A stretch of 64,000 nucleotides of DNA, taken from assembly GCA_035578175.1 (NCBI GenBank), contig JAQMRL010000003.1, positions 84,889,969 to 84,953,968 of the forward strand. Reading direction: 5' to 3'. The position numbers and the translations under genes are program-made. Below, one piece after another: positions 1 to 14,200 of this stretch. Under the pieces are notes generated by a model, which was given only the letters and a program-made list of their open reading frames with translations, ran no database searches and had not been told where the DNA came from. Each line of letters starts with the position of its first letter. The first letter of the stretch is position 1. Source of the stretch: Catonia carolina. Taxonomy: Eukaryota; Arthropoda; Insecta; Hemiptera; Achilidae.

Positions 1-299
1 CATAAGTTCATCAAACTAAAAAAAACTCATTTCAATTTTTGCGGTTCAATTTTTCAGTTTTTGGAGTCCTTTCCTGATGTTTCCTTCCTTGAACTTTCTC
101 CAGTATTCCTTTAATCCATCCGATCTTCTCTGCCGTTCCTTGTCAGAATACACAACTTTCTGTCGTTTCGTCGGTTTCTGATTTCAAGTCTTGTGGTCTT
201 CAGCCTGTGGTAATTTCCGGATTTTGTCTTGAGGTCCTCAAGTGAGATTTAGAGTCCGTTCATGTCCTCCTTAATTTCGCTGATCCATTATGCCTAATT

Positions 300-985
300 T
301 TATATAAATTATTTTTATTTTATATAAAAAATTTATACAGTAATTTCACTAACCTTTTAAAAGCTGCTTTAATCTCTACTAATTACTACTTACACGTGTT
401 TCGTTGCATCCATCATCATCAGAGTACACAATATCAATTGAAACTTTAAAATGTTTATTTCAAATCTATATTTTTTAAACAATTTTTTATTTATTTATTT
501 ATTTTTTTTTGGTTTAACGTCCGACTGTTCTGTAATTACTGCTAATGGTGAAGGATGAAATCTTCTTCTTCTTCTTTCTCTCTCCCCATGTGCCTTACAG
601 CGTCGGGGTACAGATGAAGGATGAAATGATTTTTGTAACGTATGAAAATACAGCATACCTGGATGGGATTCGAACCCAAGACCGCATGATGAGAGGCGAG
701 CATGTTACCAACTACGTCAATGCGGCTAGCTTAAAATCTATAGAAGATATTACATCTTCATTCATCTATATAAAAAGTTTTTTTTATATAAATAAAACTT
801 AAAACTAAATTTTTATATAGATGACGGAAAATATAATATCTTCTATACATTTAAAAAAAAAAAACATTGTAATGTTTCATATGATTTTGTGTACTCTGAT
901 ACAACGAAACATGTGTAAGAAGTAAATAGTAGAGATTAAGGCAGCTTAAAAGGTAATGAAATTTATTGTATACGCTTTTTATATA
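300..985. mobile_element. Foldback element, family F, loop interrupted by a SINE
   Basis: The left arm (about 320-445) and right arm (about 875-980) are inverted copies: both read TTACACGTGTTTCGTTG or its complement next to a 'TAATCTCTACTA' block and a 'TTTCA(C/T)TA' end. The same arms occur at 35930-36268. The loop contains a tRNA-derived SINE at about 490-730, so the foldback is older. Confidence 0.7.
490..730 (-). mobile_element. tRNA-derived SINE, family C
   Basis: On the minus strand a tRNA-like head carries an A-box-like stretch and the B box GGTTCGAATCCC, preceded by GCCTCTCATCATGCGGTCTT. The tail ends in CATTAGCAGTAATTRCAGAA-type sequence and a T-run on the plus strand. Related copies lie at 16470-16635 (+) and 56728-56900 (-). 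Confidence 0.7.
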
Positions 986-1099
986 AAGTAAAATTGATTT
1001 CAAGCAGCAGGATCCATTATAAGGAATTATTCCCTGGTCCCAACCGTCAAAGTACACAGGTAACCCTGTGACAAAGAATTAATTGACTACAAGAGAGTA

Positions 1100-1775
1100 A
1101 AAAGTCACTGTTGTGATATGGGCGCCTGCATTGGATGAATGAAGACAGGTGGCCCATCATAGATCGAAGTAGAAACCAAGAGAGAGAAAGAAAAGAGGAC
1201 ATCCAGAAAAGCAATGGACGAGTAGAGTAATGAAGATCTGCAGGAGGGTGATTGGACGGGGAGAGAGGCTTGGCGTTTGGGATGCAAAAAAAGCCAATAA
1301 TGATAGTACAGTGCAAAAAACATAGAAAAAGCGTACAATATACAAATATATAAGGAATGACCCTTCTTCACCAGTACTCTTTTAAGTTTGGAATTTCTTT
1401 TTCTCTACAATTTAGATATGTAAAATACCTGAAAGTAATATCAGATATTCAATAATAACAAATTAATTATGTTAATTTGAAAAAATAATATGTATAAAAA
1501 AATTTTTAAGTTACTTCACGAGTTTAAATTAGCATTTGAGAGAACATCACAAAATAATTTATTTAAAAAAATATTATAAGAGAAAAAAAAGAATAAAAAA
1601 ATATTATTTATATGTATAAAAGTATATAAGCCTTTAGAAGGAAAATAAAAGATTTTGGGAATTTCCCGACTGCAGAAACAAGGCAGAGGACATGGACGCA
1701 GGAACAAAGGAAGAAGGTTAGCGAGAGAATGAAGGCGTACCATGCGAATAAGCGACAGCTCAAGAAATAATTTTA
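1100..1775 (+). pseudogene. LINE ORF C-terminal debris
   Basis: Around 1185-1325 a frame reads KRGHPEKQWTSRVMKICR, resembling the basic tail of LINE reverse transcriptases. Around 1680-1769 another frame reads EQRKKVSERMKAYHANKRQL and stops, close to [18 protein letters not shown] at 12400-12480. The two copies support a shared LINE-type tail. Decayed and short. Confidence 0.4.
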
Positions 1776-1800
1776 CATAACCAGTGCGTTCTTTATATAG

Positions 1801-1893
1801 GACAATAAAAAAAAATAAAAAAAAATAAAAAATAAAATAAAAAAAATATATATATATATATAAGAAAGAAAGAAAGAAAGAAGGAAGAAAGAG

Positions 1894-1940
<47 letters not shown>
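1801..1940. repeat. Compound microsatellite
   Basis: Consecutive runs of A-rich, (TA)n, (GAAA)n and (GA)n simple sequence, visible directly. Confidence 0.97.
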
Positions 1941-1941
<1 letters not shown>

Positions 1942-2099
1942 GATTCCTTAGCATGGTTAATTTACATTTTACGTCATATGGGAAACAAGTATTTGAACTC
2001 ATGATGTTTTACAGAGAACAAGGTCAATATCAGTTTACTAATTGACACAATTTACTAAAATTACATTCAATTTGTACCGAAAACATTCACAACACTTAC

Positions 2100-2248
2100 T
2101 TATCAGCGAATAAATTAAAATCTCCCAACAGATCAGCCATTCTGATACCATTTCTAGTTGCTTTAGAAGAGTAAGCAGGACCAATTCCTTTCTTTGTTGT
2201 GCCTAAAGACAATTTACCCTTTTCTAACTCTTGTAATCCATCTACTTG
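2100..2248 (-). CDS. ADSS: ADSS exon 4 (last one inside the window)
   Basis: Begins [12 protein letters not shown] after a TTATAG acceptor and carries [18 protein letters not shown], the IMP-binding loop. The stretch between VDGLQE and GTTKKG is about three residues shorter than in vertebrates. Ends two bases into a lysine codon before GTAAGT. Further exons must lie left of the window. Confidence 0.95.
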
Positions 2249-5200
2249 CTATAACAAAGAATTTATAACATTAGGTAAAAAAATAACAATGATTACTAAA
2301 ACAATTTAAAGAGATTTATACACAAACCAGCATTAAATTTTACATTATTTTGCCAGTAACAGGCAGGTGGAGTGTTACATTATTTGCATTCAATCTGTTA
2401 GTTCAAGGGTTATGAAAAATAATTCTGTTTCTTATCACATGGCCAGCCAATTAAATGACTGAATCATTTAAGAACCGAAGAGGCAGAGGTGTAAAAGACA
2501 CTACTCAGAGTTATCTCCTCTGACAGTAATGAATTTCATTATTCAGCCAGACCCTGTGGTGAATGAAGTGAAGGTTTCATTTGAAGGGTGGAAAATATGA
2601 GCTTTTCAGATGGCTTGGCATGCTGATAAGCATACTTTTCAACTCGGAGAAGAAGGCACTGGTAAACCATCTCACTCCTGGTTTAGTTAAACGTCTACAG
2701 GTTTAAACAAGCCTTTCGAAGACCTAAACAACAAGCATTAAAAATATAACAAGGTAACAAAAATTAGTTCTATAAGCAATAATCAAATTCATCTCTAATA
2801 TCAAAGAGTCACCTAAAGATGTTTCAACATTGTCCAGTGATATTCTAATAATGATCAAGGGAATAGATTGTTGACTGAATAAATTGGTGTGTATTGAACA
2901 AGGATAAAGGATTACAATGAATGAAGTATGTTGAATAGGAATTCTAAGAAATCTAAACTAGCAGAAACCTTCTTTTTTTAAATTTTAAATCGTTAAAAGC
3001 ATCTCTATTGTTTTGTAAACTAGCAGACCGCAGGTATAAAAACAGTTTGTGCCTTGGTAGTGAATCAGTCAGTAATTTAATTGTGTGGAAATTGTCGAAC
3101 CATTTGAAATAGTGTTGTTACAGTACCAGTTCTGAATTATGTTAATAGTGTATGGCGTACAGGTGGTAGGAAGTAGTTGCGGACAGGTAAACCATTGTTT
3201 TAATTGTTAGATGACTCACTTATAGTCAAGTTTAGTTTAAGCTTGTCGTTGTTGTTTTGGGTCATTAGCCAAAAGGCTGGTTTGAACCTCTAGAGGCTTT
3301 ACTAATTAAAACTAGGAGAGTGAGATGGTTTACAAATGCCTTCCTCACTTAGTTTAAGCTTAAGTGTTGTAATTAATTTAATTGTATTTGCTAATAGTCT
3401 AATTAATTGTTATATAATTAATTATACTATTATAATTAAAAATAACTTAACAATAATATAATTATTGTTAAAAAAAGAAAGTCTGTTTATTTTTACTATA
3501 CACAGATCTCAAACGAATCTAGGCTTAGGTTTTACAATATTTTTATTTTCACAAATTTTTTTACAATTTAAGTATAAAAGGTTTTCTTTGAAGCCGAGAC
3601 TAGTTAGGTAGCTTGACAGTTTTCAAAGCACCGCGATCGTTTTTTGATAGGGAATAGCCAGCGAGTCAGTTCACTTCTGCAAGCCGAGTCATCAGCAAGA
3701 CAAAAGAATGTCATTTCGGAAAACATTGTCTAAAAGTAAAACATGAGTGTAAACTAAAAATAATAATAATAATAATAATAATGTAGAACTGTGTCATTTT
3801 AGCACATTGTTTATAATTTTATAGACTCTCTAAATAAATGATCTTTTAAATTTATGTTTAGAATGGTTCATTTCTTGTTTGGCTATAATTTATAACAATT
3901 TAAACGATAAAATAATGAATCATTTCTTAATCATAACATGATTAGTGTGTATTTACGATGTATGTTATGAAATTATACTTTATATTGAAATCATTATATA
4001 CTTATTTATTACCAGGTTTACTTTGAACTTAATAATGTAATATCTACTTTGAAACGTTTAAACATATGTTTCTCTTAATGAAAAAAGGAGGTAACCTAAA
4101 CAACACAGCTGATTTCCCCACTTAGCCAAACATGTATTCTCGCCCAGGATTCAAACAAAATCTCATGACCCCCAACCAAACACTACGGCTCTAAAACCAC
4201 TGTGTCATGGAGAGGGCCAAAAAGGATAAATCTTAAGAAAAAATCTCAAAAAAGGATAAATTTTAAATCTAAGTTGTAAGTAATATTCCCTAAAAATTCC
4301 ATTTACATTATGACTCATAAATTTATGAAAGAATAAAAGAATAAATTAACAGCATCCCTGAATGATTAGCTCATTGATAAAGTAGTCAGCACAACTTATC
4401 ATTTCTATACCTGGTGATCTTGGGTTTGATTCCCTGTTAGGTCTAGTATTTTTATCATTTATTTTGATAACATGTAACCCTACAAAAACCACATCAATAT
4501 ATTTATAACATAAAATCTGATCCAATGTATTTACAAAGGTTTATTCGTAAGTACCTAAAAATGGTTGTTACGAGGACAGTTTCGGGATTAAGAAAAATAT
4601 CCAAAAATGAAAATTGGTGTAAGCCATAATGAGATTTTGCAAAGTAAATACCAAAATAAATTACAATTTTTATGGTGCTAATATTCTGGTGGTTACGTTG
4701 TAAATTTCAGTTTGTTTTGACTGTCGTTATGTTAATGCATTGTCTATTTATGCTAGCAGTACACTATTGCCGAATGATTCGACGAATATTCGGGCCAAGT
4801 CGCGACAACGAATCTCAGCGAATGTTCTACACGAACTAACCCAGTACATACTCGTCTATATTCGCGAAACCTCAGTTTGATCGTGTCATCACGTAATTCA
4901 ACGTAGATCAGAAAATGGATTTTGATGTAGGGGTTGCAGCGGCTTTTTATATGTACAGTTATGCATACTACAAATACATTCATGCATACCACCAGAAAAA
5001 AATTCAGAAACCTTCTTCTTTTTTAATTCTACCGTGGAACGGTTTAATTGTTTGCTTAAACGAACCCATGCGTCGTTTATGTGCTTCTTATCCTTGTGTT
5101 TTTTATGGCAAGGATCCCATAACACTCCCTCACTATGGTAAGCTTCCAAAAAAACTTAGTATTTTCATTTGACCATTTCATAGCAAAAATACACAGTTAA

Positions 5201-8200
5201 ATAAGTTATAAAAAAATAATAAATAAATAAAAAGTACACAGTAAATAAATAAGTAAGTAATGAATAAAATAATAAATAAGTAAGTAATGAATAAAAAGTA
5301 AATAAAAAGTATGGTGTAGAGGCACGGAATAATGTAGCCCGAATGAAGGCGAGTGTGTACTGCTAGCAGTTTGCCCCACTTCGCTCTCGTTATTCGTCCC
5401 CTCTGATTCGTGCAAAGTACCGACTCCAGACCGAACTAAGGCCAATACGAACCATGGCGAGGCGAAGTGGAATGAATAACCACAAATACACCGAGTACAC
5501 TATCGTATTCGCCTGACTTCGCCTACATTCGGCGATAGTGTACTGCTAGCATTAGATCCACATCTTATTCCCTAAACATTGGGACAAAAAATTGTGAAAT
5601 AAGACAACAGATGTTAATATAAATGTTCAATATTGTTACGAATAAATAAGTTATTATATGAATTTCTTTGCTTGGGCAAAACCGTTACACCCATCAGCAG
5701 TTAATCAAACCAAAGATATTAAACTACCATTTTTCCATTTCAGGTAAAAGATAATCTGCAAGATAAACTTTATTCCTTCTAAAACTTTACATACCGTAAC
5801 GTTATTTTAAAATTATCTTGTAAAAACAAATAGCTTTTTTATGTTTAAATCTGATGAGTACATGTCCCAGGGCCATTAGCTTTACAAAAACCACTTGAAT
5901 AGTTTTTTACGTAAAAAGTATTTTGTGATCTCAAAAAAAATTAAACAACTAAAATAAAAGGTGATGAAATATCAATGTTTAAACTAACTTAAAAAATTTA
6001 ACATAAATTTTTATTATAATATCAATGAAATATTAATCAATAACCATAGAGATTAAGTTCAGAAATAAAGTTAATAGCATATTGATTAGGAAGTAAACAA
6101 AAACCGCACATTGGCTGTACAAAATCCAATATAAAGGTCATTCAAGTGAATTAGCAAATGAAGTAACAACTACTTTAAACTGATAAACTAAAATAACGAC
6201 CTTGCATTCAAAGTAACTCAGTACTTAAATGAAACTATACAATAATTCATAAAAAAATTTGTTCCGTAAATAAACTTTAAAATATTACCTGTGAAAGCAA
6301 AATCATGTTGACAAGTTTTTTCTTTTCCTGATTTTATTTTTTGACTATTATGTATATTAAAACTGTTTATTTAGAATTAAAATTTGTTTGTTTGCTTATT
6401 TAGTAAAGGCTAATGCAAGGTACCAATGTACCAATGCACCACTTCACAATGAAACAAAACTATAAAGTAAAAAAAATAAAACTATAAAGTATAAAACCTA
6501 GTATTGAAACTATAAAGTATATTCGGCACCTTAAATGTAAGACCTTTAATATCTGAAGAACAAATTGTAGAACTTGAACAAGCTTTAAGCAATAGTGATA
6601 TTGACATATTAGGATTATCGAAAATAAGAAGACAAGGTGAAAAAATAATGAAGAGGAAAAACAAATTTATATTTTTCTATTTCGGAGAAGTATCCGGAAA
6701 AAATGGAACTGGTTTTTTAATTCACCATAAATATAGAAATGATATTTTAGAATTCAAACCTATATCAGATAGAATCTCTACCCTCAGTATTAGACGAAAT
6801 CAAGCGATACTACGGTTTATTCAGGTTTATGCACCGACCAGCTCTTTTACTGAAGAAGAAATCGTGGGAAAGGCCTGTGCCCAAAAATGGGCCTAGTTTC
6901 CTAAATACTTATATAAAAAAAAGTTATTATGATTTTATTTGGACATTAAAGTTAAAAAATTCTACATGATTTGTTTTAATATAATTAATTATTATATAGA
7001 TATTGTTTTATGTGTAATGTATCTACTCACTGTAAAGTAAAATATGTAATTTTAAAGGAGACTAATAAAAAGGCTATTATTAGTATTATTATTATTATTA
7101 TTAATGCAAGGTGAAGAAAGACAGATGCAAATGACAGATGAAAAATACCCTAACTGACCAGGTTTTGAACCCGGGACCCTGGCGCAGAAGGCCAGTAGTG
7201 GTGACCACTACAGCAGCAGGCCATATCTACTATAGTATGTAAACTGAAAGAAAAAGCCTGTTTTTGGAATCGGGTATCTCATCAAGTAAGAAACATAAAA
7301 AAATTTCTGGTACAGCTCATTTTAAAGCTTGGTTTTTTGTTAGTTTATTCGTATAAATTACGAAACACAGGAGTGCATAAGGCTTTTTCTAGCGATTTGG
7401 AAACAAAATATGCACCCATTTTTTAGCGCATTGTTTACTTAGTCCATGTTTTAGAATATGTAGCACCATCAATTTTAAGAGCAAATATGTGTTAACTTCG
7501 TTACGTTCATTGAGAACAAAAATAGCAATTTCTTTTAAAAATGCTCTAATTCATTTACCCTTTGTGTTAAAAGGCTGAATTTTAGCTGAAATTAATTAGA
7601 AAACATGCAGAAATACTATTATAAAACTCCATATTTTTCTTCTTAAAATTGATCGTGCTACATGTTCTAAAACATGGACTACGTGAAAAATGCGCTAAAA
7701 AACAGGTAGCCTACATATTTTGTTTCCAAATCACTAGAAAAAGCCTAATACACTCCCATGTTTTGTAATTTATATGAATAAAATAAAAAAAACCAATACT
7801 TTAAAACGAGCCGTACCAGAAATTTTCTTTTTTTTTACTGGATGAGAAACGCGATTCCAAACACAGGCTTTAGCTTTTATTTTATGTACAATAGTACATT
7901 TTGTTTGTATTCTCATTCAGTTTATGCTACTAAATACAAGCATTTAAAAAACAAGGCTACAAGACATGGTGCTTACCCTAACTTGTTGAGCATAAAAATG
8001 TAATTAATGGGGTGGTTTAAAAAACAAAATTGTAGATTGTTGCCATTTTTGGGCAAAATCGCAAACTGAAAAAATTGCACGAATAAACTGCCAATTCCAA
8101 CTGACCAAAAAAAAACGTTGATCAATTTTGTGTCAGATCCCCCAGTAGACCTTATTTTAAGTTCGACATTTCAACTTCGCTTGTTTTTTTTTCAGACAAA

Positions 8201-11200
8201 CTCATCGCTAAATCAATTTTTGGGGTCAGGGGGCCTGAAAAATGTGTATTTCCGGAAAAAAAATCACTGATTTGGAAAAACTGACATGAAAATAATACTT
8301 TCCTTCATATTATGTTATATTTCCTTCATACAGGGCAAGAGAAAGTAAAACATATTTAGGTCATGGAATCGCTAAGTATACAAAAAAGATTATTCCTATA
8401 TAAATATAGAATATTATTCCAATCAGTATCACTGCAGTATCATGCCGGCATAGCAATTCAAACATGATTCTAGCCCCCACGTTTAACACGTTCATACACA
8501 AATTTAAAAAAAACAACCAGTTAAAAATTTCTTCTTTAGGAAAAAAATTTGGAAAACTTTAAATTAGATTCTCATCGATTTCTAATTCTTTTAGAATCAG
8601 AACCAAGAGTAGGAAAGGTAGTCAAAAAAAAAATATTTTAAAGAACTAACTGTTGAATATTTCTTTTTATCTACCAGATGCATCAACTCTTTCATGTATT
8701 ATGACTAAAAATATAAACATAAAATAAAAAACATGAAAAAAATTACCTGATGGAAATCGAAGACAAGGTGAGCCCTATCAGAAATCAGAAGTCGGTCATT
8801 CCAACCAATCAAACCTTTCTTCTCATTTTTCTCCAATTCATCAAATAATCCTGGCAAATGGATAACAACACCATTGCCTAAAACAAGACATAAAATAAAA
8901 TTAACTAAATTTTTTTTGTTTTACGTTCGACTGTTCTGCAATTTCTGCTAATGCAGACTGATGATAATAAAAATGAAGTTCCAACAGAACACCTTTTGTA
9001 ACGTGTTACTGAAGCAAAAGCTTTAATTGTCTAAGATAGAATAATCATAACCAAAAAGACAACACTGAAAACTTTTAATATTACTTATACAAATGGGAGA
9101 AGGAATGAATTAAAAAGCATTTTTCCTTTCTATATCATTACCATTAACAAACACTGATACAGATATGTGTTTTTCTTAATATAGTAAACGTAGTATGTTG
9201 TTTAGGTCAACAGCCGAAAGGCTGGTTTGAACCTCTAGAGGTTTTACTAAGTAAAACGAGGAGTGAGGTGGTTTACCATTGCCTTCCTCACTGAATGGAA
9301 AAGTATGCTTATCAGCATGCCGGGCCCTCTAAAAAGCACATATTTTCCAATCTGTAAATGACACCTTCACTTCATTCACCAAAGGGTCTGGCTGTACAAT
9401 GAAATTCATTACTTTCAGAGGAGATAACTCTGATTAGTGTCTTTTACACCTCTACCTCTTCTGTTCTTAAATGATTCAGTCATTTAATTGGCTGACCATG
9501 TGATAAGAAACAGAAATATTTATTTTAGCCCTGCAACGAACAGATTGAGTGTAAATAATTTGACACTCCACCTGTCTGTTATGGGCAGAAACGTAGTATA
9601 AGGTTGCCAAAAACACAATTAATGGGCTTAGTAACAAGAATACTAATGGATATATGTCACCATCTCCGCCAAACTTTACCTATTACTGCAAATCTAATCA
9701 CAGATACAGTACATTTAAAAAGTACAACCAAAATAGGATATAGTCCAACCAGATTTGTAAATGAACAAAACATATCCACGCTTCTTCTTTTAACACAGAA
9801 CAACCACACGGTTTTTAACACATGAGGGTATACAGATGGTTGTTGTTCAGGTCATCAGCCAAAAGGCTGGTTTGAACACTTAGAGGCTAAGTAAAACGAG
9901 GAGTGAGGCAATTTACCGATACCTTCCTCACTGAGTGGAAAAGTATGCTTATCAGCATCCCAGGCCCTCAAAAAAGTATCTACTTTCTATTCTGCAAACA
10001 CCTTCACTTTATTCACCACACGGTCTGGCTGTATAATGAAATTCATTACTTTCAGACGAGATATTTGTGACTAGAGTCTTTTACACCTCCACCTCTTCTG
10101 TTCTTAAATGCTTCAGTTATATCATTGGCTGACCATGTGATAAAAAAACACAACTATTTTTTGTAACCCTGGAACTAACAAACTGAGTGCAAATAATTTA
10201 ACACTCCCATCTGCCTGACAACAGGACAGGTGATAAATGGTAACAACATTTAAATAACTAACAATGAATACCACTCGAAAGACATACTGAAAGATTGGCT
10301 ACGGGATTTAAATCTACAATAAAATCAAAATGAAACACTCAATATAAAACTTACCTATGAGAGATTTACAAAATGGATTAATTATTCCACTAGGTAACAA
10401 ATGGAAATCGTATTCTCTATCTTCAACAACTACAGTGTGTCCAGCATTGTTTCCACCCTGAAAACCGACAAAAAAATCTGGTGTAAAACAAGACGTTCTC
10501 TTGCCAATGCAAACAATGAAAAATATAACCTACGTTTAACTCCTTAAAGGTTTATGATGAAATATTTTGTTACTATCAAAACATAAACTTTTTCTTACAT
10601 AAGAACATAATATTTTGTTGCCTACAACTGGTAATGTGTACCAATCTTTTATAGTTCTGTTTTCACCCGTTGGAATTGGAAATAGTAATTTCTTAGAATT
10701 ATCGGATAGAAATATTTGCTTCTGTTGCTTCTGATTATCAGGTACCCTATTGACAACCACTCTATCAGATCCCCAGCTTTTTCTGAATTTTCAATTTAGA
10801 ATAGAAAGGAATTAAAACTGGGACTCTCAGTGGAGTTTCATCATGTGTGACTGACTGTTAGGTAATCACCATACAAAATTTCTCATTGAATCAATGTTAC
10901 TTAATATTAATAATAAATTTAAATCAGATGACTGACTGGGCTGGCCCAATGACCTAACAATTCATTTAGTATGTTTATTAAGCACCCTCTCTTTATGTAT
11001 ATTTATAGGTTCAAAAATACTAAATATTTATGTGAAACACATTATAGCCTGATTTTTGTAAGAAAAGCGCTGGGCAAAACATGCATCTGCCTTAGTATAG
11101 TCTTGTATGCAATAGTGCAGTGTATGTAATCAACAATGGAACAGCATGCCTACAAAATATAATGGATGTTGTCAATTTTCAACAACACTCTGACTGTACA

Positions 11201-14200
11201 TCTTACTGTAGGTCGGAGAGGGGGGCACGCCCCAGGTCACACAGAGCGTGCCCATAGAACTGCAGTTTAGCTACCCAATCCTCATCGCTGTGCGGTAACA
11301 GGCGCTGGCTGTAGCACCTCCGTGTGCTATTTGTAGTACATGGTTGTGCGCAGAATATCCATGTGTGGTAGAGCCTCGTGCAAAGCATTAGCTGCGTAAC
11401 GAACTTGACGGTGACTCGTCCAATGTTTACACAAGTACTGAGGGGAGTGGGGTGCCCTGCGAACGTGACCGCAGAAGAAATGGTTGTCGTCTTCTTCTTC
11501 TTAGGGTGCCTGTCCGTTCCGAACGTTGGCGATCATTCTGGCTATTATTACTTTGTTGGTTGCGCTTCTGAACAATTGGGTGGTGGTCTTTCCGAACCAC
11601 GCTCTAAGGTTAGCCAACCAGGAAATTCTTCTTCGTCCTGGGGCTCTCCTGCCTTCTATTTTCCCTTGTAATATGCTCTGCAATAGCTCATACCTGCCTT
11701 GATTGCGCATTATGTGACCTAAATATTCCAGCTTTCGACATTTGATGAGGTTGACCAGTTCTGGGGCTGTATTCATCCTTCTTAGTACCTCTTGGTTGGT
11801 AACCCTATCGGTCCATGGTATCCTCAGGATCCTTCTGTACAGCCATAACTCAAATGCATGGAGCCTCGATATTGTGTCCTCCTTTAGGGTCCATGATTCT
11901 ACACCATACAGAAGCACTGAATATACATAACATTTGAGGAGTCTTAGCTTTGTATGTAGGGTGAGGTCACGGCTCCTAAACACTGAACCCATTGTTAAGA
12001 AAGCACTTTTGGCTTTTCCAATACGGCATCGGATCTCCTGGGAATTATCCCATGACTCATTGATCACTGTTCCCAAGTAGGTGTATTGTTGGAATCTTTC
12101 AATTCTTGTCTGATTGATGTACAGTTCTGCCTCTCCAATGTTTTCTTTCAATGGTTGTCGTACTTTTGACATATACTAAGAACACCAAACACTAGACTTT
12201 TATGCAGAATAATTGACCATGCAATGAGACGAAATACAGACACTGGTAACGCATACATGTGGTACAAAGAAATCAAAAGGATTTACAAGAACTTGGACTA
12301 TTTCATGAAGATCTAACGGAAAAATCACCCAAATACAAACAGGTCATCAAGGACCACACCCAACGACTTACGACACAGAAAAGAGAGTATAAGAAGAGAG
12401 AATTTTCAGAAACAGCCAAACAGAAGCGTGCTCAGAAAATGAGAGAATATCACGCCAAAAAGAGACTGAAAGCTTCCAAATTGACTAAAGTGGTCCATTG
12501 TAGCTAAACGAGCACTAAAAAAAAAAAAAAAAATTACAGATTTATGTCAAATACATTATCAATTAGTATTGATGTCAGGGGAAAATGCATTAAAGAAAAA
12601 CAATTCTATTGATGTTTTTTTTTCTTTATTGAAGCGCCTGAACATAAATGAACCATACCATTACAATAACCTTCAGAATAGAAATGGAAAAAGAAATAAC
12701 GAACAATATAATTTGCTCTCGATTTTAATAAATGTAAGAGATGCTCTACATAGTAGTATATCAATATAATTACATATAACATATTCACTAATCTAGTGTG
12801 TAAATAAAAAATTACTGGCAACTCACACAGAAATAGTTTGGCAACAGTTCAACTCTTATTACATAACACCATTAAATGATGAGTAATATGAGCTTTGTTA
12901 AAATTTAACAATTCTAAAAGTAATAGTTGGCCTCTTACGACAACCTGATTAAGAAGCTGACGGTAAGAGTGGGAGTTCATAAACTATACTTTTTTTTTGA
13001 AACATTCGACTTTTACTGTCAATTAGATAAAACGGATCTTTTAGGTTAGTTTACTTTTATCATTTTGCCCTCTGCACTTCGTAACATTTAACATTAGTTC
13101 CTATCTAAAATATTTTTTTACTTTTTTCCATAATATAAAGTAAAACGTTTTCTGATTACCTGCTTTATTGGATTTTTTTTGTCCGTTAATAATTACACTA
13201 ACAACCTTAACTCAAATATGTTTGCTTCAGGAATGTTTAGACCAAATCCAACCATGGCTTCAAAAATAGAGAGTGAAGATCAATACTGCAAAATCGCAGC
13301 ATGTTACATTTACAATTCGGAAGAATACTTGTCCACCAGTAAAACTTAGAGGTGTTGATTTACCACAAAGTGAAATTGTAAAGTACCTGGGTATGCATCT
13401 TGACAGGCGGTTAACTTGGAAAACCCGTGTGAGAATGAAGAGGAACGAATTAAATCTATAATACAAAAGGATGTACTAGCTGATTGGTGGGAACTCTTCA
13501 CTCTCTCTTGAGAATAAGTTGCTCCTTTACAAAATGTTACTAAAACCAGTTTGGTTGAACGGCGTTTAACTTTGGGGAACTACCAGCAGAAGTAACATAG
13601 AGATAATTCAAAGGTTCCAAAATAAGGTTCTCCGGGCTATAACAGGCCACCATGGTTTGCAAGGAATGCAGAAATACAACATTATTGCAACCTTCCTGAT
13701 GTAATGGACGAGGTCAGGCGTTTTAATAGAAAATATCAGGCAAGACTTAAAAGCCCCAAAAATTAATTAAGCCATAAATCTTCTAAATAATGCAGAAGAA
13801 GTTAAGCGCCTGAAACGCTACCATGTTTTGGACTTGTCTGAAAGAGTTTAAATGTACATAAAATTATATTGAAAAGTATTTCATATTGTAAAATGTAAAT
13901 GTCTTCGTACATAGTTTAACTGGTCTTACTGGTCTTAGTTTACTGGTTATTGGTGTTTTGTACAGTATAAACTCACAAACTCAATCTTTGTTCGAATGCC
14001 CTTGATGGAGGAGGGTGAGTCGTAAGTCAACTTTAGTCCTCACAATGGATGAAAGCATAGATTGAAATTTAAGTATATGATAATTTTAATAAAATACAGT
14101 ATCGTATATGCCACAGTTTACGAATTCGTTTAATTGGATCAAAATGCTCCAGTCTCGATATGCCCCAATCATCCGGAATTGGCTGTAGTAGGAACCAGTT

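Noticed and set aside
3000..3900. Two solo LTRs around the TATAAAA boxes
   Set aside because: TATA and initiator spacing is suggestive, but no consistent TG..CA ends or target duplications could be found.
4898..5149. Host MADF-domain gene
   Set aside because: Lies between Harbinger-type TIRs with a TTA duplication and is incomplete, so it is transposon-derived.
11501..12172. Host 223-codon gene starting at 12172
   Set aside because: It is a LINE reverse transcriptase tail; the first eight codons are target DNA outside the insertion boundary.
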